A stretch of 53,267 nucleotides of DNA from an uncultured Clostridia bacterium (GTDB lineage Bacteria; Bacillota; Clostridia; TANB77; CAG-508), in contig CAKPCK010000011.1 of the NCBI GenBank assembly GCA_934141555.1, positions 1 to 53,267 of the forward strand, read 5' to 3'. Position 1 is the first letter of the stretch. Every line of letters starts with the position of its first letter. Position numbers and translations under genes: made by a program. The notes beneath the pieces are model-generated. The model worked only from the letters and a program-made list of their open reading frames with translations, had not been told where the DNA came from and did not search any database. This document shows, in pieces, positions 17,326 through 25,856 of this stretch.

Positions 17326-18185
17326 TATAGCTCTGGCTCCTCTCTTTTATCATTTGTAGTCTTTGATTTCTTTTTCATTATATCAATTGATTCATTTGCT
17401 TTTTCACCCTCTGCTAATATTTCTTCTTTTGTAATGTCTGGATATTTTGCTTTTTTCTTCATTGCTGTATATAATGAAAATACCCTTTTTACTCCTGAAT
17501 ATCCATAATCTTTTTTTACTTCTCTTAACGCTTTGCCAAATATTTCCTTATCTCTTGTAAGCATAAATATTATGTGTAATATATCCCCTTCTTCATAATT
17601 ATATCCTTTATATTGTTCATTTTTAGTATGCATTATTCCATATATTACACCATCTGCTAACGATTTTTTTCTTCCATTTTTTTCAAGATAACTATCTAAT
17701 CTCTCATATTTTTCCTTAATATCTTTATTTTCCGCTTTTATTTTTTCAAAATCTGTTGTAATATATGTCATATTATTGGCTTGCCCTATTGGTTCTAATA
17801 TAAGATTTCCGTCAATATATATAGCAAAATATTTTACACTATCGTTTTTTTCGTGCATTGGGTCATTATGGCTTCCTCCCCTTGATATTATTGCATTCGA
17901 AATTTCTACTTGTTGCACTCTTCCTAATTGTTTGGCAATGTCTAATTGCCTTGCAACATCCATTAATAATGAAACCTTTTTATTTTCATGTTCTTGTTTA
18001 CTTAATGATGCTTTATCTTTTCCTTTATATTCACATTTTACCATTCTTCTTATTGCTTTTTCTCTTTCGACTAAATCTGCTGGCAATACTTCTTTTGTTC
18101 CAAAACAAAATCTTTCAAAATGTGCATTTGGATCAAATATAACTTTAGTCATACCTGTTTTGGGATTCTTAGCTACTATTTTCAT
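17325..18185 (-). CDS. Unknown 286-aa protein of the repeat-protein module
   Basis: I do not recognise this protein. It has no signal peptide or membrane segment. Features are a basic N-terminal stretch (AKNPKTGMTKVIFDP), a REKAIRRMVKCEYKGK region, a central AIISRGGSHNDPMHEKND loop, FAIYIDGNLILEPIG, a charged helix around 150-175 and a lysine-rich end. Its ATG overlaps the stop of the repeat-protein gene by 4 bp (ATGA) and is preceded by GGAGGAAG, so expression is coupled. Confidence 0.7.
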   Translation of the reverse strand: MKIVAKNPKTGMTKVIFDPNAHFERFCFGTKEVLPADLVEREKAIRRMVKCEYKGKDKASLSKQEHENKKVSLLMDVARQLDIAKQLGRVQQVEISNAIISRGGSHNDPMHEKNDSVKYFAIYIDGNLILEPIGQANNMTYITTDFEKIKAENKDIKEKYERLDSYLEKNGRKKSLADGVIYGIMHTKNEQYKGYNYEEGDILHIIFMLTRDKEIFGKALREVKKDYGYSGVKRVFSLYTAMKKKAKYPDITKEEILAEGEKANESIDIMKKKSKTTNDKREEPEL

Positions 18186-21100
18186 TTTTGTTCTTCCTCC
18201 ATTTCTTTTATTTTTCTCATAATTTCTTCTTTAGTACTTGGTATTGGATAATTTTCATTTGTTGCATTTTCTACATTCACAATATATTGAACATCTTGTT
18301 CTGATTTTTCTTCCATAAAATAACTTCCATATTTTTTGGCAAATATATCTCCATTTGCTCCAAGTGTTGCCATTAAATTAGCTGGTATTACTTTCTCTCC
18401 TATATCCTTCAAGAACTGAGCTCTTGCATATAATGTTTTTAATGGTATTGTTAATATTTTACAACTCATTCCAAATGCTTGTGATGTTACTCCAAATTGA
18501 TCAAATATTTGTTTTTTTAATGCTAAATCTTCTTCTACATTTTGAATATATATATCATAGTTAAATCTTTGTAACCATTCTCCCAGCTTTTGTTCTTGTT
18601 TTTCTGTTATTCCTACTTGTGTTTGTAAAAATGTTGATACAACTGGATTTGCTTTATGTGCTTTTGAATTACTTTTTGCCTCTGTTTTTGATTGTTGTTG
18701 ATTTGGCATATTCTCTGATTGTTTTGCTTTCTTCTCTTTCTGTTCTTGTATTTCTTTGTTTATTTCTTCTACAACTGTATTTCTTAGATTATTATTTCTA
18801 TCTAAAAATACATATTCATTACAAATATTAGTTAATGTCTTACCGCTCATACTTTCGAATTTTGACCTTGGCATTCCTAAATTTGATATATTTGTTGGCT
18901 TTCCAACTGATTCACAATATCTCTTTTTAGCATATAAAACTGCTGGAGATGTTTGCATTAATGTTCTATTTTTTAATACATCTTTTATATCTATTCCACA
19001 TGATGCTAATATTGCTTTTTTTCTTATTAAATCAGTCAAACTTATTTGGCTTCTTTCAATCAATTTTATTAATTCTTGTGTTTCTTTTTCTCCGCAACCT
19101 ACTATATTTCTAAATTGATTACTATTAATTTCTATTGTTTCATTTCCTTCTCTATATCTCCAATATTCATTTACAAGCTCCTGATATTCTCCACGCCTTA
19201 TCAATTCTTGTAAAACTTGATTTTTATCTTTATTCACTAAACCTTCGAATTTTTCTTTTACAAAGTCTATATCTTCATCAATAATTTTCAACAAATTATC
19301 TCCGTTTGGATTAAATTGCCATTCTATCTTTTTTTCACTAATTCCTCTTTGTTTTGCTTGTTCCTTTACTTTTTTCTTTGTTTCTTCATCTTGTATATAT
19401 CTTGCATTTTTAAAAACAAATTCAAACTCTTTTCCTTGTCTTATTAATTCTTGTAAAACTTGACTTTTATCTATATAATATAACCCTTCGAATTTTTCTT
19501 TTACAAAGTCCAACTCTTTTCCTTGTCTTACTAGCTCTTGTAAAACTGGACTTTCATCTTCAGGATATACCCCTTCCAATTCTTCTTTTACAAAGTCCAA
19601 CTCTTTTCCTTGTCTTACTAGCTCTTGTAAAACTGGACTTTTATCTACAGAACTTAACCTTTCGCATTTTTCTTTTACAAAGTCCAACTCTTTTCCTTGT
19701 CTTACTAGCTCTTGTAAAACTTGACTTTTATATTCATCATATAAGCTTTCGTATTTTTCTTTTACAAAGTCCAACTCTTGTTCTTGTCTTACTAGCTCTT
19801 GTAAAACTTGACCTTTGCTTACATAATATAACTCTTCGTATTTTTCTTTTACAAAGTCCAACTCTTTTCCTTGTCTTATTAATTCTTGTAAAAATTGACT
19901 TCCGTTTATATAATCTAAGTCTTCGTATTTTTCTTTTACAAAGTCCAACTCTTTTTCTTGTCTTACTAGCTCTTGTAAAACTTGACTTTTATCTTTATTC
20001 GCTAAACCTTCGAATTTTTCTTTTACAAAGTCTATATCTTCATCAATGAATTTTGACAAATTATCTCCGTTTGGTTTAAATTGCCATTCTATCTTTTTTT
20101 CACTAATTCCTCTTTGTTTTGCTTGTTCCTTTACTTTTTTCTTTGTTTCTTCATCTTGTATATATCTTGCATTTTTAAAAACAAATTCAAACTCTTTTCC
20201 TTGTCTCACTAGCTCTTGTAAAACTGGACTTTCATCTTCAGGATATAATAACTCTTTGAATTTTTCTTTTACAAAGTCTAGCTCTTTTCCTTGTCTTACT
20301 AGCTCTTGTAAAACTTTACTTTTATCTACAGAACTTAACCTTTTGAATTCTTCTTTTACAAAATCCAACTCTTTTCCTTCTTTTACTAGCTCTTGTAAAA
20401 CTGGACTTTCATCTTCAGGATATACCCCTTCCAATTCTTCTTTTACAAAGTCCAACTCTTTTCCTTGTCTTACTAGCTCTTGTAAAACTGGACTTTTACC
20501 TTCACTATATAAGCTTCCGCATTTTTCTTTTACAAAGTCTAGCTCTTTTCCTTGTCTTACTAGTTCTTGTAAAACTTCACTTTTATCTTCAGAACTTAAG
20601 CTTTTGAATTTTTCTTTTACAAAGTCCAACTCTTTTCCTTGTCTTATTAATTCTTGTAAAACTTTACTTCTGTTTATATGATAATTTAAGTCTTCGTATT
20701 TTTCTTTTACAAAGTCCAACTCTTTTCCTTGTCTTATTAATTCTTGCAAAAATTGACTTCTGTTTATATAATCTAAGTCTTCGTATTTTTCTTTTACAAA
20801 GTCCAACTCTTTTCCTTGTCTTATTAATTCTTGTAAAACTTTACTTTTAGATTCACCATATAAGCTTTCGCATTTTTCTTTTACAAAGTCTATATCTTCA
20901 TCAATAATTTTTAACAAATTATCTCCATTTGGTTTAAATTGCCATTCTATCTTTTTTTCACTAATTCCTCTTTGTTTTGCTTGTTCCTTTACTTTTTTCT
21001 TTGTTTCTTCATCTTGTATATATCTTGCATTTTTAAAAACAAATTCAAACTCTTTTCCTTGTCTCACTAGCTCTTGTAAAACTGGACTTTCATCTTCAGG

Positions 21101-22093
21101 ATATAATAACTCTTTGAATTTTTCTTTTACAAAGTCTAGCTCTTTTCCTTGTCTTACTAGCTCTTGTAAAACTTTACTTTTATCTACAGAACTTAACCTT
21201 TTGAATTCTTCTTTTACAAAATCCAACTCTTTTCCTTCTTTTACCAATTCCTGTAGAAATTTTCCTTTAGCATATCCTCCATTTAATTTTTGAAAAGTAC
21301 TTTTTATAAGTTCACTTGATAAATTCATATTAGTATATATACCATTTAAATTTTCTCTAGTTTCCAATTCTCCATATAATGTTTGATACATTTTCCCTAA
21401 TCCTTGTTCATCATTTGTGTCAAAATCCAAATCTTCCAAATGAATCTCTGTAGCATCTGTTATCCCATTTAATCTTGAAAAATCTCTTCCATCTGTTAGA
21501 CGTTCATATGCTCTTCTTGACAATGTTTTTGGTGCTTGTACATCATGTAATTGATTTCTTCTTTCTATATACTCTTCTCCAAGCTTTTTTCTTCCTCTAA
21601 CTTCATATCCATCTGTGATTTTTGATGTCTCACTTTGATATTCATCTGGTAAAATTCCATATATTGTACACCCTTCAAAATTACATTGTGAAAAATCTAT
21701 TATTCTTTTAGTTATCGCTCCTGTTTGTTCTGTTTGATTTTCTAAGATACTATTTAAATCTAATGTTATTCCTGTATTAGCAAAATTTATTGAACTTATA
21801 ACTTCATCATCATTTTCTGGATGACTTAATATAAAACCTCTTAATATAACATCATTTAAATCTTCATTAGATAAATCTATATTAGGTACTTGAATATATG
21901 CCTCTCCCTTTTCTCCATTAAATTCATATGGTTCATTGTTATCTCTATATTCAAATACATATCTTAGGCATTCTACACCTGTCATTTCCATAAATTTTTC
22001 TTTTGAAATTAATTCTTCTTTATCTTCTTTTACAGAATATTGTGCTATCTGTTCTAGTTGTTCATATAAATATTCTTTTGCATTCTCATCCAT
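18182..22093 (-). CDS. Giant 29-residue-repeat protein (about 1303 aa)
   Basis: This is the centrepiece of an unknown four-gene module. The N-terminal region (about 1-270) contains pentapeptide-like stretches such as NIDLSNEDLNDVILRGF and IIDFSQCNFEGCTIYG. Eighteen copies follow of a 29-residue unit of the form LDFVKEKxExLxxxxKSxVLQELVRQGKE, likely a two-helix solenoid. They are broken by three near-identical 52-residue inserts starting FEFVFKNARYIQDEETKKK. The C-terminal region (about 970-1303) is helical, with an Asn/Gln/Lys-rich linker and LYAKKRYCESVG / LYARAQFLKDIG motifs. No signal peptide or membrane helix is seen, so it is probably cytoplasmic. The start at ATG 22093 lies 1 nt past the preceding stop and follows GGAG; ATG 22108 is an alternative. 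Confidence 0.8.
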   Translation of the reverse strand: MDENAKEYLYEQLEQIAQYSVKEDKEELISKEKFMEMTGVECLRYVFEYRDNNEPYEFNGEKGEAYIQVPNIDLSNEDLNDVILRGFILSHPENDDEVISSINFANTGITLDLNSILENQTEQTGAITKRIIDFSQCNFEGCTIYGILPDEYQSETSKITDGYEVRGRKKLGEEYIERRNQLHDVQAPKTLSRRAYERLTDGRDFSRLNGITDATEIHLEDLDFDTNDEQGLGKMYQTLYGELETRENLNGIYTNMNLSSELIKSTFQKLNGGYAKGKFLQELVKEGKELDFVKEEFKRLSSVDKSKVLQELVRQGKELDFVKEKFKELLYPEDESPVLQELVRQGKEFEFVFKNARYIQDEETKKKVKEQAKQRGISEKKIEWQFKPNGDNLLKIIDEDIDFVKEKCESLYGESKSKVLQELIRQGKELDFVKEKYEDLDYINRSQFLQELIRQGKELDFVKEKYEDLNYHINRSKVLQELIRQGKELDFVKEKFKSLSSEDKSEVLQELVRQGKELDFVKEKCGSLYSEGKSPVLQELVRQGKELDFVKEELEGVYPEDESPVLQELVKEGKELDFVKEEFKRLSSVDKSKVLQELVRQGKELDFVKEKFKELLYPEDESPVLQELVRQGKEFEFVFKNARYIQDEETKKKVKEQAKQRGISEKKIEWQFKPNGDNLSKFIDEDIDFVKEKFEGLANKDKSQVLQELVRQEKELDFVKEKYEDLDYINGSQFLQELIRQGKELDFVKEKYEELYYVSKGQVLQELVRQEQELDFVKEKYESLYDEYKSQVLQELVRQGKELDFVKEKCERLSSVDKSPVLQELVRQGKELDFVKEELEGVYPEDESPVLQELVRQGKELDFVKEKFEGLYYIDKSQVLQELIRQGKEFEFVFKNARYIQDEETKKKVKEQAKQRGISEKKIEWQFNPNGDNLLKIIDEDIDFVKEKFEGLVNKDKNQVLQELIRRGEYQELVNEYWRYREGNETIEINSNQFRNIVGCGEKETQELIKLIERSQISLTDLIRKKAILASCGIDIKDVLKNRTLMQTSPAVLYAKKRYCESVGKPTNISNLGMPRSKFESMSGKTLTNICNEYVFLDRNNNLRNTVVEEINKEIQEQKEKKAKQSENMPNQQQSKTEAKSNSKAHKANPVVSTFLQTQVGITEKQEQKLGEWLQRFNYDIYIQNVEEDLALKKQIFDQFGVTSQAFGMSCKILTIPLKTLYARAQFLKDIGEKVIPANLMATLGANGDIFAKKYGSYFMEEKSEQDVQYIVNVENATNENYPIPSTKEEIMRKIKEMEEEQK
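20070..20386 (-). repeat. Perfect 317-bp duplication, copy 1
   Basis: This stretch reads identically to 20928-21244, base by base, at an offset of 858 bp. It covers most of an insert plus two 29-residue units. The mismatches at the edges (20069 versus 20927, 20387 versus 21245) define its limits. Confidence 0.9.
20928..21244 (-). repeat. Perfect 317-bp duplication, copy 2
   Basis: This is the partner of 20070-20386. Identity without a single silent change implies a recent duplication or gene conversion, or an assembly artefact. Confidence 0.9.
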
Positions 22094-22094
22094 A

Positions 22095-22811
22095 TTACAT
22101 TTCTCCATTCAAAATGTTATTTATTATTTCTTTGTCTTCTATTCCGACCAATATTGGTTCAGAGATTAAAGTTTTTATAAACTCTACTTTATTTGTAATT
22201 ACTTCACTTATATTTTTTAAACTTCTTTCTATTTTTTCAACACTCAATTCAAATAATGATGTATTTTGTTTAAATATATAAAATTGTTTTTCTGTATCAA
22301 TCTCATATTTTTCAAATATTTTTATTATATCTTTAATATTCATTTCTTGAGTTAATATATATGGATTATTATATATTATTTCTTTTATTATTTTTTCTTC
22401 TTTTAATACGTTTTCTAATTCATTTATTTTTTCTAAAATTATCATATTTTCAATATATAATATTTCACTATTTTGAGTTATAATTTTTGAAAATTCTAAT
22501 TTTGTATATTTATACTTCAATAAAATATTTATATTTTTTCTAAAATTTTCTACTTCTATTTTACTTATATCTATTTTTTCAAATATTTCATTTTCACATC
22601 CTATTTTTATTAATATTTCTCTAATAGATTCTTCTTTTGTTTTTATTTTCTTCTCTTGTGGTACAATTATTTCTTTTCTATAATTAATTTCTTCTATTTT
22701 TTTATTACTAAAATCAATATCTTCATTATATTCTTTATGTGCTTCTATCATTTTTAAATTTGGTTTAAAAATTCTTGCTATTATCTCTTTTATTTTTTCT
22801 ATTATTTTCAT
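22095..22811 (-). CDS. Unknown 238-aa helical protein with mTERF-like repeats, first gene of the module
   Basis: The protein starts MKIIEKIKEIIARIF at ATG 22811 behind AGAGGA. A longer frame would begin upstream of the predicted transcription start. From about residue 60 it shows repeating helical segments of roughly 30-35 residues ending in N/S-x-x-IL (QNSEILYIE, NNPYILTQ). This pattern is like mTERF-type repeats, which bind nucleic acid; the assignment is by pattern only. There is no membrane segment. It is followed by the giant repeat-protein gene after 1 nt, so the two are coupled. Confidence 0.7.
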   Translation of the reverse strand: MKIIEKIKEIIARIFKPNLKMIEAHKEYNEDIDFSNKKIEEINYRKEIIVPQEKKIKTKEESIREILIKIGCENEIFEKIDISKIEVENFRKNINILLKYKYTKLEFSKIITQNSEILYIENMIILEKINELENVLKEEKIIKEIIYNNPYILTQEMNIKDIIKIFEKYEIDTEKQFYIFKQNTSLFELSVEKIERSLKNISEVITNKVEFIKTLISEPILVGIEDKEIINNILNGEM

Positions 22812-22848
22812 TCGTTTTTCCTCTTTTTTCTTATAATAATACAATTTT

Positions 22849-22877
22849 ATTATATAATATCATATTGTTTTTGTAAA
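22849..22877 (-). promoter_or_regulatory. Promoter of the repeat-protein module
   Basis: On the minus strand TTTACA (22872-22877) and TATAAT (22849-22854) are 17 bp apart. The promoter lies between the gdpP terminator and the first gene of the module, giving a leader of about 30 nt and making the module an independent operon. Confidence 0.75.
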
Positions 22878-22907
22878 CGTATTCTATAAAAATAATTCTA
22901 CAAAAAA

Positions 22908-22950
22908 GTACCCAGTATAATACATCATTTCTATGTATTACACTGAGTAC
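22908..22950 (-). terminator. Strong terminator after gdpP
   Basis: On the minus strand an 18-bp stem starting GTACTCAGTG, with a few G-U pairs and a 7-nt loop, is followed by TTTTTT. It begins 4 bp past the gdpP stop codon. Confidence 0.9.
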
Positions 22951-22953
22951 AAT

Positions 22954-24969
22954 TTATTCTTTCTCTTCAAAATATTCATTAATTTTAGAAATCAATTCTT
23001 GTTTAGCTTCATCTATTGTCACATTTTCAAGCTGTGCACCAGCAAGAGTAATATGACCTCCTCCACCTAATTTTTCTAATATCATTTGAACATTTACATC
23101 TCCTATTGAACGTCCGCTTATACAAACTTTTCCATCTTCCATTAATCCTAAAACAAATGATGCTGTTATATTTCCTATTGTTAATAATTCATCTGCTGCT
23201 TTTGCACAAATTAAACTTGTTTCTTTTTCTTGGACATCATATATTGATATTCCTATTGAATCTCTTACAATCTCTGCTTTTCTTACTATTTCAGATATTG
23301 TATTATAACTTTCTAAATCGCTTTGAAACCATTTTTTTACCTTTATTATATCAACACCACATCTACGTAAATATGCTGCTGCTTCAAATGTTCTTACACC
23401 TGTTTTAAATGTGAAATTTTTTGTATCCATCATAATTCCTGCATATAATGCTTCTGCTTCTACTTCTGATAATTCAACTTCATTTTGTGTATATTGAATT
23501 ATTTCTGTTACTAATTCTGCTGCAGATGATGCATATACTTCTTGAAATGTTAATATACTATTATCTATAAAGTCCGCACTTCTTCTATGATGGTCTATTA
23601 CAACTATTTTATTTGTTTTGGTTAATAATTCTGGTGATTCAACATAAGTCTTTTTATGTGTATCAACAACTACTAATAATGTTTCACTATCTACTTGTGC
23701 TAAGGCATTTTCACTATTTATAAACACTTCTTGATATTGATCTTTTATTGATTCATAAAGATCTTTTATTGATGGAGTTTCTACATTTGCTACAATTTTT
23801 GCTTCTTTTCCTAATGTTTTTGCAATTCTATATACTCCTAATGCTGAACCAATGGCATCTATATCTGGGTTTGTATGTCCCATTATCATTATTTTATCAT
23901 TTTCTTTTATTAATTCTTCTAATGCATGTGCTACTATTCTTGCTTTTACTTTTGTTCTCTTCTCTACTTCTTCAACTTTTCCACCAAAAAATAAATACTT
24001 ACCATTTTGTCTTATTACTGCTTGGTCTCCACCTCTACCTAATATTACATCCATTGCTGCAGATGCTGATTTATATATATCTTTCTCTGTTTCTCCTTCA
24101 TTTGATATTGCAATACTTAATGTTAATTGGATTTTATCTTTTCTTACAAGATTTTTAATTGAATCTAATATCGCAAATTTTTCTTCTTTGATTTTTTCTA
24201 GATTTTTTTGTTCAAATACATATACATATGTATCTCTATCAGCTTTTACTAATATGCCATTTGTTTCATTTACCCAATCATATATTGTACTTTCTACCTT
24301 TGCCATTAATTGTGTTTTTTGTTCAGCATCAACTCTTTGTGTTACTTCTTCATAATTGTCTATCATTATTATTCCAACACATATCTTTTTATCTTCATTT
24401 TCTTGCTTTAATTTAAATTTTTCTGTTTCATCAATAAAATATAAAATCATCATGTATTCTGGTGATTTTTTTCTTTCATATTTCTTTGATTTGGCAAATT
24501 CTCCTTGAACTGTATATATCTTTTTACCTATTTGTATTTGCTTTGTTACTGATTTTCTCTTTTTATTATCACTTTTTTCAATCTCATCTTTTATATCTAT
24601 TATTAAATCATCTATATAATTGTCCATATCAATATCTGCAAATTCTGTTACAAATTTTGAGCTTTTCCATACAACATTTCCATTTGTTTCTAATATTACA
24701 AGTGGGAATGGTGAATTTATCAAACTACTTTTGGCAGCTGAGTCTACTGTTAATGTTAGGTCTTGCAATTGTTCTGATATTTCACTTTTTCTTTTGTTAT
24801 TTGCAAAATATGTGTAACATAATATTGCTATATATAACATAATTGATGGTAATATTAATATTGGTCTAAATATTGATATTAATATAAATAATATTAATAT
24901 TATTACCAAATATATTTTGGTTCTTGATACTAAACTATCAAATACTTTTCTACTATTATTTTCAGACAT
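22954..24969 (-). CDS. gdpP: Cyclic-di-AMP phosphodiesterase GdpP (YybT)
   Basis: The 671-residue protein has two N-terminal membrane helices (about 17-50), a degenerate PAS domain, a degenerate GGDEF domain (about 190-315), and a DHH/DHHA1 phosphodiesterase. The catalytic motifs are GHTNPDIDAIGSALG, VVIDHHRRSADF and the C-terminal GGGGHITLAGA. GdpP hydrolyses c-di-AMP to pApA and so tunes osmotic and cell-wall homeostasis. It normally sits immediately before rplI and dnaB; here it is cut off from them by a terminator and a 5.7-kb module. It has its own consensus promoter. Confidence 0.95.
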   Translation of the reverse strand: MSENNSRKVFDSLVSRTKIYLVIILILFILISIFRPILILPSIMLYIAILCYTYFANNKRKSEISEQLQDLTLTVDSAAKSSLINSPFPLVILETNGNVVWKSSKFVTEFADIDMDNYIDDLIIDIKDEIEKSDNKKRKSVTKQIQIGKKIYTVQGEFAKSKKYERKKSPEYMMILYFIDETEKFKLKQENEDKKICVGIIMIDNYEEVTQRVDAEQKTQLMAKVESTIYDWVNETNGILVKADRDTYVYVFEQKNLEKIKEEKFAILDSIKNLVRKDKIQLTLSIAISNEGETEKDIYKSASAAMDVILGRGGDQAVIRQNGKYLFFGGKVEEVEKRTKVKARIVAHALEELIKENDKIMIMGHTNPDIDAIGSALGVYRIAKTLGKEAKIVANVETPSIKDLYESIKDQYQEVFINSENALAQVDSETLLVVVDTHKKTYVESPELLTKTNKIVVIDHHRRSADFIDNSILTFQEVYASSAAELVTEIIQYTQNEVELSEVEAEALYAGIMMDTKNFTFKTGVRTFEAAAYLRRCGVDIIKVKKWFQSDLESYNTISEIVRKAEIVRDSIGISIYDVQEKETSLICAKAADELLTIGNITASFVLGLMEDGKVCISGRSIGDVNVQMILEKLGGGGHITLAGAQLENVTIDEAKQELISKINEYFEEKE

Positions 24970-24992
24970 ATTTTCTCCTTTTATACTATTAT

Positions 24993-25021
24993 AGTATACC
25001 TCTAAATATGCTATTTGTCAA
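24993..25021 (-). promoter_or_regulatory. Sigma-A promoter of gdpP
   Basis: On the minus strand TTGACA (25016-25021) and TATACT (24993-24998) are 17 bp apart, about 25 bp before the gdpP start. Confidence 0.8.
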
Positions 25022-25092
25022 GTTTTTAGATTATTGTTAATTTTTTTATTATTTCAATTTAATATTTTTTTCGACATAAAAATTATACAAAT

Positions 25093-25122
25093 AAAAACCC
25101 GAAAGTTAAATATCGGATTTTT
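25093..25122 (-). terminator. Terminator after the 100-aa gene
   Basis: AAAAACCCGA (25093-25102) and TCGGATTTTT (25113-25122) form a hairpin with one mismatch. On the minus strand the T run falls after the stem. It lies about 95 bp past the stop of the 100-aa gene; the stretch between them holds no feature I can see. Confidence 0.65.
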
Positions 25123-25218
25123 ATTTGTATATTAACAATTTAAAATTTGCAATTTTGATTTGAATTCAACAAAAAATTGTTTTCCCGAAAAAATGATATT
25201 ATCCTTATATAATGGTTA

Positions 25219-25521
25219 TTATTTATTACTGTCATCAATATCATTTTGTGCTTCAATAATTAAATCTTCCAGCTTATCAATAATGGCATAATCCAAGTAT
25301 CTTCTTGCTCCGCTTCCAAGATGTTCATATTTATCTTTCACCTTTAAAAGCTCTTGCAAATCATTTTTCTTAGCAATTTTTATCTTTGAAACAATTGCTA
25401 CAATCTCTCCCATAATATTGGTAGCAAGTTCCATATTTTCTTTTTCTTTTAATTCTTTTTGCTTGTTCTCTTCCTTTCTTTTGGCAATTTTTTGTTTAAT
25501 CATTTCTAAAATTGTTTTCAT
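25219..25521 (-). CDS. Unknown 100-aa charged helical protein
   Basis: I do not recognise this protein. It is a soluble, highly charged helical protein with a Lys/Glu-rich N-terminal half (likely coiled coil, about 10-35). The more conserved-looking C-terminal motif is KYEHLGSGARRYLDYAIIDK. It is a single-gene unit with a consensus promoter, a 110-nt leader with three consecutive hairpins, an AGGAGGAG ribosome-binding site, and a terminator. Confidence 0.7.
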   Translation of the reverse strand: MKTILEMIKQKIAKRKEENKQKELKEKENMELATNIMGEIVAIVSKIKIAKKNDLQELLKVKDKYEHLGSGARRYLDYAIIDKLEDLIIEAQNDIDDSNK

Positions 25522-25580
25522 AAAGTCTCCTCCTATATTCTTTTGGTGATGCTAGTAACATTTATGTAAAACTAAAAGAA

Positions 25581-25637
25581 AGAGGATTTTCCTCTCACTA
25601 TTTAGTGATATTCGGAATTTTTTATTTAAAATCCGAA
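25581..25637 (-). promoter_or_regulatory. Triple-hairpin leader of the 100-aa gene
   Basis: Three adjacent short hairpins lie in the transcribed leader: TTCGGA/TCCGAA (25611-25637), CACTA/TAGTG (25596-25607) and AGAGGA/TCCTCT (25581-25595). I match them to no known riboswitch. They could regulate translation or stabilise the mRNA. Confidence 0.4.
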
Positions 25638-25639
25638 AT

Positions 25640-25668
25640 ATTGTATCATATTTCAATATTTATGTCAA
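25640..25668 (-). promoter_or_regulatory. Sigma-A promoter of the 100-aa gene
   Basis: On the minus strand TTGACA (25663-25668) and TACAAT (25640-25645) are 17 bp apart. Confidence 0.75.
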
Positions 25669-25697
25669 AACAATTTGAAATATTTTCTGTAATACTC

Positions 25698-25726
25698 TTG
25701 AAAAAACTTCTAAAACATCGTATAAT
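25698..25726 (+). promoter_or_regulatory. Promoter of tRNA-Arg(ACG)
   Basis: TTGAAA (25698-25703) and TATAAT (25721-25726) are separated by 17 bp and lie 17 bp upstream of the mature tRNA 5' end. Confidence 0.75.
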
Positions 25727-25743
25727 ATAAAAGTATTAGAAAT

Positions 25744-25820
<77 letters not shown>

Positions 25821-25824
25821 AAAA

Positions 25825-25854
25825 AAAACTCTGAGAAATATTTCTCAGAGTTTT
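25825..25854. terminator. Bidirectional terminator between tRNA-Arg and the beta-propeller gene
   Basis: AAAACTCTGAGAAA (25825-25838) and TTTCTCAGAGTTTT (25841-25854) form a 14-bp perfect stem. It is bordered by A and T runs that allow termination in both directions. Confidence 0.85.
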
Positions 25855-25856
25855 CC

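Larger units (their letters stand above)
19180..21275 (-). repeat. Array of 87-bp coding repeats
   Basis: Eighteen in-frame units of about 87 bp (two of them 90 bp) encode the 29-residue repeats of the giant protein. Three 156-bp inserts interrupt the array after units 2, 10 and 17 (in protein order). The units differ mainly at the turn residues, while the VKEK and VLQEL cores are nearly fixed. Confidence 0.9.

Noticed and set aside
20046..20681. Plus-strand open frame of 211 codons across the repeats
   Set aside because: It is the antisense shadow of the 29-residue repeat array, with no ribosome-binding site and a biased composition.
19180..21275. CRISPR-like regular repeats
   Set aside because: The 87-bp units are in frame, encode a consistent protein repeat, have no unique spacers of constant length and no cas genes nearby.
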